Shown here: in pieces, positions 15,977 to 27,196 of the stretch
Layout: each line of letters opens with the position of its first letter
Position numbering within the stretch: the stretch's first letter is position 1
NCBI GenBank assembly: GCA_964625855.1
Contig: CAZVFC010000032.1
Span: 37,816 to 101,815, forward strand
Reading direction: 5' to 3'
DNA from: JAPLUA01 sp964625855
GTDB taxonomy: Bacteria; Verrucomicrobiota; Verrucomicrobiia; Limisphaerales; UBA8199
DNA length: 64,000 nt
Position numbers and translations under genes: made by a program
Notes under the pieces: model-generated
What the model saw: the letters and a program-made list of their open reading frames with translations, nothing else
Told to the model about the DNA's origin: nothing
The model's database searches: none

Positions 15977-16771
15977 TTATCCGCGCAGGCCGCGAAAGAC
16001 CTTCATGAACGCCTCCAGTCGCTGCGGGTCGAGCGCGCCAAGGAAACGTCCGCCCTGCCGGAAGGTCGAGCCGATGATGAAGCCGTCAGCCAGCGGGTAG
16101 TAGGCCCCGATGTTGTCCGGCCTCATCCCGGAGCCGACGAGGACCGGCACATACGCGTGCTTCTTGACCCCCCGCAACTCCGCCACCGCCGGCGGCTCGG
16201 TAGTACGGGCGCCAGTGACGATCACCCCGTCCACCAGAAAGAACTCGGCTTGCTTGACCTCATCGAGAATATCAAGGTCTCCCGTCAGGGCGTGGGAGCA
16301 ATGCTTCTTCTTCACATCGCCGAAGACTTTGATCTGCTCGCACCCGAGCGCCTTGCGCTGGCGCAGGAGTCTGCCCGCGCAGCCTTCGATCAACCCCGCT
16401 CCGCCGACATGGGCGAAGACATAGCCTTCAACCCGCAGGAAATCGAGGTCGGCTTCGTGCGCGATCTCGAGCGCCGTCTCATTGGCGGCTTCGAGCATCT
16501 GGATGCCAATCGGGCCGGCAAACCGGCGGCGCACTTCCACCGCCACCTGTTTCATTACCTCGACGGCGCGCGGCGGGAGCGGCGGTTTGATGTAGGGCAG
16601 GTCGTGGCTGTTCTCCAACAAGACGGCGTCCACACCGGCATTGAGGTAGTGATGCAGATCGGCGAGGGCTTGCGCGACGATTTGCTGGTCATCGCCGCCA
16701 TAGCGTGGCGCGCCGGGCAGCGGGAGGAGGGCGATCATCGCGCCCAGGAACTTGTCGGGAAGAGTTCGCAT
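15977..16771 (-). CDS. BtpA/SgcQ-family TIM-barrel protein
   Basis: The 264-residue protein has the family landmarks: an N-terminal A-M-I-A-L-L-P-L-P-G-A-P segment, D-A-V-L-L-E-N, GPIGIQMLEAANETALEIA, DFLRVEGYVFAHV, and a C-terminal phosphate-binding-like loop V-L-V-G-S-G-M-R-P-D-N-I followed by ADGFIIGSTF. BtpA was named from a cyanobacterial photosystem I phenotype, but most homologues are in non-photosynthetic bacteria and are thought to be sugar-phosphate or aldolase-like barrel enzymes. It lies 111 nt downstream of the Gfo/Idh oxidoreductase gene on the same strand, so a joint role in carbohydrate breakdown is plausible. The exact reaction is unknown. Confidence 0.85.
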   Translation of the reverse strand: MRTLPDKFLGAMIALLPLPGAPRYGGDDQQIVAQALADLHHYLNAGVDAVLLENSHDLPYIKPPLPPRAVEVMKQVAVEVRRRFAGPIGIQMLEAANETALEIAHEADLDFLRVEGYVFAHVGGAGLIEGCAGRLLRQRKALGCEQIKVFGDVKKKHCSHALTGDLDILDEVKQAEFFLVDGVIVTGARTTEPPAVAELRGVKKHAYVPVLVGSGMRPDNIGAYYPLADGFIIGSTFRQGGRFLGALDPQRLEAFMKVFRGLRG

Positions 16772-16882
16772 GTCTCGGATGCTCTTGGTTCCTATGGTCG
16801 GGGAGGGCGAACGGCCATGCGAGCCCCAATATGTCGGCGCGGACGAAAGTCAGGGCTCGCGCGGACGGTCCCCCCGCCCCCG

Positions 16883-18280
16883 CTACGCGTTGGGCCGCTG
16901 CCAAGGTTGGCGGTAGGGGCGGCGCAGGAGCTTGGTCGCGGCGGCATCGCCGGCAACCTGGCGTTTCTGCGGATCATAGGCCAGCGGACGGCCAAGCTGC
17001 ATGGCCACGTTGGCCAGGATGCAACTGGCAGTGGAAATGTGGCCTTGCTCGATGTCGGCCACCGGCCGGCCACGCCGGTCAATAGCGGCCAGAAAGTCCA
17101 GCAGGTGGCGCCGGGTGGCAGGGGCGGCGTTGAGTTCGATGCCCTTTTCGGTTACGTCCTCGGGATACTGCTCCTTCTCGTAGAGACACTCGAAATGGAT
17201 GGGCTTGGCGTTTTTGTCCAGCGGGATGAAGTCCGCGCGCATGGTGCTGGCCTTGAGCGTGCCCTTGTCGCCGTAGATGAACAGCGCCCACGGGTAGTCC
17301 GGGTCGGTCGGAGTGCCCCAGGTGCGGTGCTGCCACACGCAATTGTATTGGTCATACTCAAACGTCGCCACCTGCGTGTCGGAGATGTTTGATTTACCCT
17401 CCTTCTGCACATAGATGCCGCCCACGGAGGCGATGCGTTTGGGCCAGCCCAGGCCCAGCATCCAGCGCACGGTATCAAACATGTGGACGCACATGTCGCC
17501 TACGATGCCGTTGCCGTACTCCGTGAAGGTCCGCCACCAGCGCACGTGGGGCAAGCCGTCGTAGGGCCGCAACGGGGCGGGGCCGGTCCACATTTCGTAG
17601 TCCAGGAAGTCCGGCACCGGCTCGACCGGCGGGTTGCCATTGGCGCGCATGTGGAAGTAACAGCACATTTCCACGTGGCCGACTTTCCCAAGCAAACCGG
17701 CCTCAACGACCTGCTTCTTCGCGTCAATCAGGTGGGGTGTGCTCTTGCGCTGCGTGCCGACCTGCACGACCCGGTTGTGCTTGCGCGCGGCGGCCAGCAT
17801 GGCTTCGCCCTCCAGAACGTCCACGCTGATGGGCTTCTGCACATAGACGTCCGCTCCCGCCTCCACCGCCGCGATCATGTGCAGGGCGTGCCAGTGGTCC
17901 GGGCTGCCGATGAGGACGATGTCGAGATCTTTCTCCTTAAGCATTTGGCGGTAGTCGCCATAAGCACGCGGCCTCTGCTTCGACTTCTGACGTTGGCTGG
18001 CCATCTCCACGGCCTCGGCCAGCAAGCGTTTATCGGGGTCGCAGATGGAGACGATCTCGACGGGCGCAACCTGGACGAGGCGCCACAGGTCGCTCTTTCC
18101 ATACCAGCCGGCGCCGATCAAGCCGACGCGCCTGGACTTGCCGTGGACCAGCTCGAGCGCATCCGCGCCCAGCGACGGGAACGCAGCCAGGGCGGCGAGC
18201 GCGGAGGCGGATTGGAAGAACTGGCGGCGGCTGATGTTGAAGCTCGCACCGGACGTCGAGGCAGTAACAGGGGTTCTCAT
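16883..18280 (-). CDS. Exported Gfo/Idh/MocA-family oxidoreductase (Tat signal)
   Basis: A 465-residue protein with an N-terminal twin-arginine-like signal (N-I-S-R-R-Q-F-F-Q-S-A-S-A-L-A-A-L-A). It is followed by the NAD(P)-binding fingerprint R-V-G-L-I-G-A-G-W-Y-G-K-S-D and the catalytic-site motif V-Q-K-P-I-S, a variant of the family EKPxx. A C-terminal alpha/beta substrate domain follows (WWRTFTEYGNGIVGDMCVHMFDTVRW). Such exported members are expanded in Verrucomicrobiota and Planctomycetota and act on sugars or sugar derivatives, carrying their cofactor through the Tat system fully folded. The BtpA-like gene follows on the same strand. The substrate is not predictable; in some exported relatives the reaction is redox-neutral with bound NAD. 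Confidence 0.88.
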   Translation of the reverse strand: MRTPVTASTSGASFNISRRQFFQSASALAALAAFPSLGADALELVHGKSRRVGLIGAGWYGKSDLWRLVQVAPVEIVSICDPDKRLLAEAVEMASQRQKSKQRPRAYGDYRQMLKEKDLDIVLIGSPDHWHALHMIAAVEAGADVYVQKPISVDVLEGEAMLAAARKHNRVVQVGTQRKSTPHLIDAKKQVVEAGLLGKVGHVEMCCYFHMRANGNPPVEPVPDFLDYEMWTGPAPLRPYDGLPHVRWWRTFTEYGNGIVGDMCVHMFDTVRWMLGLGWPKRIASVGGIYVQKEGKSNISDTQVATFEYDQYNCVWQHRTWGTPTDPDYPWALFIYGDKGTLKASTMRADFIPLDKNAKPIHFECLYEKEQYPEDVTEKGIELNAAPATRRHLLDFLAAIDRRGRPVADIEQGHISTASCILANVAMQLGRPLAYDPQKRQVAGDAAATKLLRRPYRQPWQRPNA

Positions 18281-18338
18281 GCCGGGATTATTAGCCAGGG
18301 TTTACGGCCGACGCAACAAAAGGCGTCCGAAAGTTATC

Positions 18339-18382
18339 TACGGCGTGTATACGGTGTGCATACGGCGAGTATAGGGTGAGAC
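18339..18382. repeat. Four tandem 11-nt units
   Basis: TACGGCGTGTA, TACGGTGTGCA, TACGGCGAGTA and TAGGGTGAGAC follow each other without gaps. The period is the same as in the inverted arrays at 2381-2480 and 32196-32305, but here the units are only direct repeats. Confidence 0.85.
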
Positions 18383-18397
18383 TCCGGTGGGTGGCGC

Positions 18398-18414
18398 CCT
18401 ATGAACCACTGAAA
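18398..18414 (-). promoter_or_regulatory. Shared 17-nt motif, copy 1
   Basis: On the plus strand the sequence fits CCnAnRAACCAYTGnAR. Copies occur at 29672-29688 and 43288-43304, each between divergent genes and in the same orientation, upstream of the minus-strand gene. It may be a regulator-binding site or a piece of a dispersed repeat. Confidence 0.35.
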
Positions 18415-18586
18415 GTCGAGCCTTGCGCTATCGGGGGCTCCTGCGACCCGGCGAGACCACGGGTGCCAAGAAACGAGGCACCGGGGGGATGCGATAACGA
18501 TGCCTGCCAGACCCAGTAGGGTGTTCACCCCATACCCCAAGCCGCCAAGAGCTGCTATAGACCTATTACATACAAGACTGACTATT

Positions 18587-19036
18587 ATGGAAAGCGCCCG
18601 CCACTCCCAGCCGACGGTACTTTACGTTGAAGACAGCACTGACGATTTTGTCTTGCTCAAGTTGGCCAGCAGGAAATGCGGCACGCCCTTCTCCTTGCAG
18701 CACGCCGAGGATGGCGACCAGGCGATTGCTTACCTCAGTGGCACGGGTCGTTACGCCAGCCGCGAGGACCATCCCTTCCCGGACCTGGTGCTGCTGGACC
18801 TAAAGCTGCCTCGCCTCGATGGGTTCGAAGTGCTTCGATGGATTCGCGCAAATCCCGACACCAAAAGCCTGCCCGTCGTCGTCCTCGCCGGCTCCTCGTT
18901 TCGCGCTGACGTCCGCCGCGCGCTGGAGCTGGGCGCCAACTCTTACGCGACCAAGCCGGCCAAGTTTAACGAATTGGAGGTCCTGGTGGACCAAATCGCC
19001 GACGTTTGGCTGGCGCGAGAGAGAGCTCGCCCCTAA
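18587..19036 (+). CDS. Single-domain response regulator
   Basis: A 149-residue receiver-only protein. The fold is complete: acidic pocket V-E-D-S-T-D-D at residues 14-20, phospho-acceptor Asp71 in V-L-L-D-L-K-L-P-R-L-D-G, a switch Ser/Gly region (PVVVLAGSS), and the invariant Lys in YATKPA. There is no DNA-binding or enzymatic output domain, so it acts through protein contacts or as a phosphate relay, like CheY/Rcp1. The ATG at 18587 begins a clean receiver N-terminus; a longer frame from 18500 lacks conservation. The partner kinase is not in the window. It precedes gltB but is separated by about 200 nt that contain a likely gltB promoter, so it is probably a separate unit. Confidence 0.88.
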   Translation: MESARHSQPTVLYVEDSTDDFVLLKLASRKCGTPFSLQHAEDGDQAIAYLSGTGRYASREDHPFPDLVLLDLKLPRLDGFEVLRWIRANPDTKSLPVVVLAGSSFRADVRRALELGANSYATKPAKFNELEVLVDQIADVWLARERARP

Positions 19037-19166
19037 GGCTGGGCGCCCGGCGGACTTCGGTCTTGTCGTTTCCAGCAACGCTTGCAACCTCACCTGATAC
19101 CCTGTCAGTGGCTCACCCTCTGGCGGTTTGTTCGATCACTCCCTGCGCCGAATCCCAAATGAGAGG

Positions 19167-19195
19167 TTGCCTCGCGCGGAGCATTCGGGTAGATA
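19167..19195 (+). promoter_or_regulatory. Candidate sigma-70 promoter of gltB
   Basis: TTGCCT (19167-19172), a 17-nt spacer, and TAGATA (19190-19195) place a transcript start near 19202, about 40 nt ahead of the gltB ATG. A GGAGAG stretch upstream of the ATG would serve for ribosome binding. Confidence 0.5.
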
Positions 19196-19243
19196 CTATT
19201 CACCTTTAGATCAGGTAGTAGAGGAGAGACGACTCTCCGCAGT

Positions 19244-23881
<4,638 letters not shown>

Positions 23882-23957
23882 TGGAATGAGCAATCACCCA
23901 GGCAGGATAACGAAGGAAGCCCGCAGGACAACATCCGGTCCTGGCGCTCGACCCATT

Positions 23958-23985
23958 CGTCACTCGTCATCCGTCACTCGTCACT
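23958..23985. repeat. Four 7-nt units between gltB and gltD
   Basis: CGTCACT, CGTCATC, CGTCACT, CGTCACT in exact succession, just upstream of gltD. The 7-nt period is the same as in the islands embedded in priA, ispG and the TPR membrane protein gene of this window. Confidence 0.8.
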
Positions 23986-23996
23986 AGACCTCACAC

Positions 23997-25481
23997 ATGG
24001 GTAAACCCACTGGCTTCATCGAATATCTGCGCGAACTGCCCCAGGATCGCTCAGCCCTTGACCGCATTCGCGACTGGAACGAGTTCCACCTTCGGCTGAA
24101 AGAACAGAAGCTGCGTGACCAAGCCGCGCGCTGCATGGACTGCGGCATTCCCTTCTGTCATACCGGGACCCTGCTCAACGGGATGGCCTCCGGCTGCCCG
24201 ATTCACAACCTCATTCCCGAGTGGAACGACCTGGTCTATCGCGGCCTTTGGCGCGAGGCCCTCGACCGCCTGCACAAGACCAACAACTTTCCCGAGTTCA
24301 CCGGCCGCGTCTGCCCCGCCCCATGCGAAGGCTCGTGTGTTCTTGGCATCAACGACCCGCCCGTAACCATCAAGAGCCTGGAGTGCGCCATCGCTGACCG
24401 CGGCTGGGAAAACGGCTGGGTCATTCCGGAGCCGCCACACGTGCGCACCGGCAAGAAGGTCGCCGTGGTCGGCTCCGGCCCGGCGGGCCTCTGCGCTGCG
24501 GCACAACTCAACCACGCAGGCCACCTCGTCACCGTCTTCGAGCGCGCCGACCGCATCGGGGGCCTCCTCGTCTATGGCATCCCGAACATGAAGCTCGACA
24601 AACAGAAGGTTCTGCACCGCCGCATCGCCCAGATGCGTGCGGAGGGTATCCATTTCCTGACCAACACGGAAGTGGGCACGGCTTACCCGGCGAAGAAGCT
24701 TCTCCAACAATTCGACGCGGTGCTACTCTGCACCGGTGCAGCTAAACCCCGCGATCTGCCTGTGGCTGGGCGCAACTTGAAGGGCATCCACTTCGCCATG
24801 GACTTTCTGACTAGCAACACGCGCAGCCTCCTGGACGGCAACCAGAACGGCGACTTCATCTCCGCCGAAGGCAAGGACGTAATGGTCATCGGTGGTGGCG
24901 ACACCGGCACGGATTGCGTCGGCACCGCCGTCCGACACGGCTGCAGGAGCCTGGTCCAGGTCGAAATCTTGCCGCGCCCATCCCTGGATCGCGCCCCGGA
25001 CAACCCGTGGCCCGAGTGGCCGAGGATTTACCGTATAGACTATGGCCAAGAAGAGGCGGCAGCCCGGTTCGGCGCGGACCCGCGCGTCTATCTAACTACA
25101 GTCAAGCAGTTCAATCCCGACGCCCAGGGCCAGGTCAAAGAAGCCATCACTGTGGAAATCCAGTGGGAGCGAAACAACAAAGGGCAGTTCGTTCCCAAGG
25201 AAGTCCCGGGCACCGATCAGGTCCGTCCCACCCAGCTTGTGCTCCTCGCGATGGGCTTCCTCGGCCCCGAACAGCCATTACTCGAGGAACTCGGCATTGA
25301 GCGCGACGCGCGCACCAACGTGAAGGCCGGCTTCGATAAATATGCCACCAACCTTAAAGGCGTCTTCGCCGCCGGCGACTGCCGCCGCGGCCAGAGCCTG
25401 GTGGTGTGGGCCTTTAACGAAGGCCGGGGCGCCGCCCGCGAGTGCGACCGTTACCTGATGGGCAACACGAACTTGCCTTAG
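23997..25481 (+). CDS. gltD: Glutamate synthase small subunit
   Basis: The beta subunit of glutamate synthase takes electrons from NADPH through FAD and two 4Fe-4S clusters to GltB. The 494-residue protein has the N-terminal cysteine clusters C-M-D-C-G-I-P-F-C-H and C-P-A-P-C-E-G-S-C, the FAD motif V-A-V-V-G-S-G-P-A-G-L-C-A-A, the second nucleotide site V-M-V-I-G-G-G-D-T-G-T-D-C, and the C-terminal G-V-F-A-A-G-D-C-R-R-G-Q-S-L-V-V-W-A. It lies directly downstream of gltB on the same strand. The gap contains a short repeat run. Confidence 0.96.
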   Translation: MGKPTGFIEYLRELPQDRSALDRIRDWNEFHLRLKEQKLRDQAARCMDCGIPFCHTGTLLNGMASGCPIHNLIPEWNDLVYRGLWREALDRLHKTNNFPEFTGRVCPAPCEGSCVLGINDPPVTIKSLECAIADRGWENGWVIPEPPHVRTGKKVAVVGSGPAGLCAAAQLNHAGHLVTVFERADRIGGLLVYGIPNMKLDKQKVLHRRIAQMRAEGIHFLTNTEVGTAYPAKKLLQQFDAVLLCTGAAKPRDLPVAGRNLKGIHFAMDFLTSNTRSLLDGNQNGDFISAEGKDVMVIGGGDTGTDCVGTAVRHGCRSLVQVEILPRPSLDRAPDNPWPEWPRIYRIDYGQEEAAARFGADPRVYLTTVKQFNPDAQGQVKEAITVEIQWERNNKGQFVPKEVPGTDQVRPTQLVLLAMGFLGPEQPLLEELGIERDARTNVKAGFDKYATNLKGVFAAGDCRRGQSLVVWAFNEGRGAARECDRYLMGNTNLP

Positions 25482-25553
25482 ATCGTCGGCTGATCGCTCC
25501 CCGGGCCCGCAATTCCCACTTCACGGCGGGCGGTGTACCTGTATGATCAGCGC

Positions 25554-26810
25554 ATGGAAATCTATGAGCATCCTACCTTCCGGATGGCCTGCGAGCAGTT
25601 TGACCTGGTAGCGGATCACTTGCAAATGCCCGCCTCCGAGCGGGATCGGGTAAAGTACCCCAAGCGCGCGATGGTCGTGGCGCTGCCTATTCACCGCGAC
25701 GACGGGACCACGCAGGTTTTCGCCGGGTACCGCGTGCAACACCACCTCACCCTCGGACCCACCAAAGGCGGTCTGCGTTTCCATCCGGATGTGACGTTGG
25801 GCGAGGTCGCGGCGCTGGCGATGTGGATGAGCTGGAAGTGTGCGCTCACCGGGCTGCCCTATGGCGGGGCCAAAGGCGGCATTGCCTGTGACCCGGGAAA
25901 GCTTTCGAAGAATGAGCTGGAGCGGATCACCCGCCGTTACACGCAGGAGATGATGCCGTTCATCGGCCCGCAGATTGACGTCATGGCCCCCGACCTGGGC
26001 ACCAATGAGCAGGTCATGTCCTGGATGATGGACACTTACTCGGTTCACGTTGGCACCACGGTGCCCAGCATTGTCACCGGCAAGCCGGTCGCGCTCGGCG
26101 GCTCGCTGGGCCGGCGCGAGGCGACCGGCCGCGGCGTCGGGTACCTGGTGAACCGCGCCACGGACACCATCGGGTTGGACATCGGCAAAGCGACGGCCGC
26201 GATCCAGGGTTTCGGCAAAGTCGGAGCCGTCGCTGCGCTTTCGCTAGCCCGTTATGGGGTGAAAGTGCAGGCCGTGACGGACGCCTTCGGCGGGGTTTAC
26301 AATGCGAAGGGGCTCGATCTGTGGGCCCTCGAGAAGCATGTCGCCAACGCCAGGACCGTGGCGGGTTTCTCCGAAGCCGAGCCTATCGCCAACGAACAAT
26401 TGATGGTGCTGCCGTGCGACATTCTTGTACCGGCCGCCCTCGAGCGTGTGATCACCCGGGAGAATGCCAGCAAGGTCCAGTGCCGCATCATTGCCGAGGC
26501 CGCTAACGGCCCGACCACGCCCGAGGCGGACGTGATCCTGAATCAACGGCCGGAGATCTTCATCATCCCGGACGTGCTATGCAACGCGGGCGGCGTGATT
26601 GTGTCCTACTTCGAATGGGTGCAGGACCTGCAGAGCTTCTTCTGGGGCGAGACCGAGGTGGTGGACAAGCTGTTCCGCATTCTGGAGTCAGCGTTCACGC
26701 AAGTCGTCTCCCTCAGCCGCAAGCAAAAAATCCCCATGCGCCTGGCGGCGCTGAGCCTGGGCATCCAGCGCGTGCAGGAAGCAAAGCGGATCCGGGGCCT
26801 GTTCCCGTAA
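25554..26810 (+). CDS. gdhA: Glutamate/leucine dehydrogenase family, probably glutamate dehydrogenase
   Basis: A 418-residue amino-acid dehydrogenase interconverting glutamate with 2-oxoglutarate and ammonia. The substrate domain shows LTLGPTKGGLRFHPDV and the catalytic lysine region P-Y-G-G-A-K-G-G-I. The Rossmann domain carries A-A-I-Q-G-F-G-K-V-G-A-V-A-A, and the C-terminal A-E-A-A-N-G-P-T-T-P-E-A and CNAGGVIVSYFEWVQ segments are typical of the roughly 420-residue hexameric type. The ATG at 25554 fits the family start better than a GTG at 25533. Following gltBD on the same strand, it completes a nitrogen-assimilation block. Cofactor preference is not assigned. Confidence 0.93.
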   Translation: MEIYEHPTFRMACEQFDLVADHLQMPASERDRVKYPKRAMVVALPIHRDDGTTQVFAGYRVQHHLTLGPTKGGLRFHPDVTLGEVAALAMWMSWKCALTGLPYGGAKGGIACDPGKLSKNELERITRRYTQEMMPFIGPQIDVMAPDLGTNEQVMSWMMDTYSVHVGTTVPSIVTGKPVALGGSLGRREATGRGVGYLVNRATDTIGLDIGKATAAIQGFGKVGAVAALSLARYGVKVQAVTDAFGGVYNAKGLDLWALEKHVANARTVAGFSEAEPIANEQLMVLPCDILVPAALERVITRENASKVQCRIIAEAANGPTTPEADVILNQRPEIFIIPDVLCNAGGVIVSYFEWVQDLQSFFWGETEVVDKLFRILESAFTQVVSLSRKQKIPMRLAALSLGIQRVQEAKRIRGLFP

Positions 26811-26812
26811 CC

Positions 26813-27190
26813 TCATTCCAGCCCGCGGTCGAAGAGGTCGTCCTCGTCCAGGCCCAGGTAGTGGCCGAGTTCGTGCAGGTAGGTGGTATGCACCTCCTGG
26901 CAGAAGATCTCCTCGTCGGCCTCGGCGAAGTCCCAGAGGTTCTCCAGGAAAAGGATGATCTGCGGCGGGAGCGGCAGGGCGGTGGTCTCTTCGTAGGCGA
27001 ACTCCGGCCCGACAAAGAGGCCGAGCGTGTCCGGTTCGATGCCATCCCGGCGGTGCGCGGCGTTGGGGCGGCGCTCGAAGGTGACCGGCAACGCCCGGGC
27101 GCGTTCGCGGAGCGGGACGGGCAACTCCGCCAACGTCGCGGCCACTTCCTCGTCCGCCCAAGCCTGGAGTTGTTGCCAGTCAACCGGCAT
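26813..27190 (-). CDS. Zincin-fold metallopeptidase family protein
   Basis: A 125-residue protein of the small bacterial minimal-zincin family. The zinc motif is H106-E-L-G-H110-x-x-G-x-D near the C-terminus (T-Y-L-H-E-L-G-H-Y-L-G-L-D-E-D-D-L), with the IILFLENLWDFA and VHTTYLHE segments characteristic of the family. No signal peptide is present, so it is cytoplasmic. Substrates of this family are unknown and proteolysis is often unproven. The stop lies just 2 nt from the end of the convergent glutamate dehydrogenase gene, and it sits 6 nt downstream of the TPR membrane protein gene on the same strand. Confidence 0.85.
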   Translation of the reverse strand: MPVDWQQLQAWADEEVAATLAELPVPLRERARALPVTFERRPNAAHRRDGIEPDTLGLFVGPEFAYEETTALPLPPQIILFLENLWDFAEADEEIFCQEVHTTYLHELGHYLGLDEDDLFDRGLE

Positions 27191-27196
27191 GGCGGC

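Larger units (their letters stand above)
18281..18586. other. Divergent intergenic region with 11-nt repeats and a shared motif
   Basis: Roughly 300 bases between the minus-strand Gfo/Idh gene and the plus-strand response regulator. It holds four 11-nt tandem units (18339-18382) and a copy of the 17-nt motif found in two other divergent regions (18398-18414). No gene is supported. Confidence 0.6.

Noticed and set aside
23958..23985. CRISPR-like repeats
   Set aside because: The units are 7 nt and contiguous, with no spacers, and there are no cas genes in the window.
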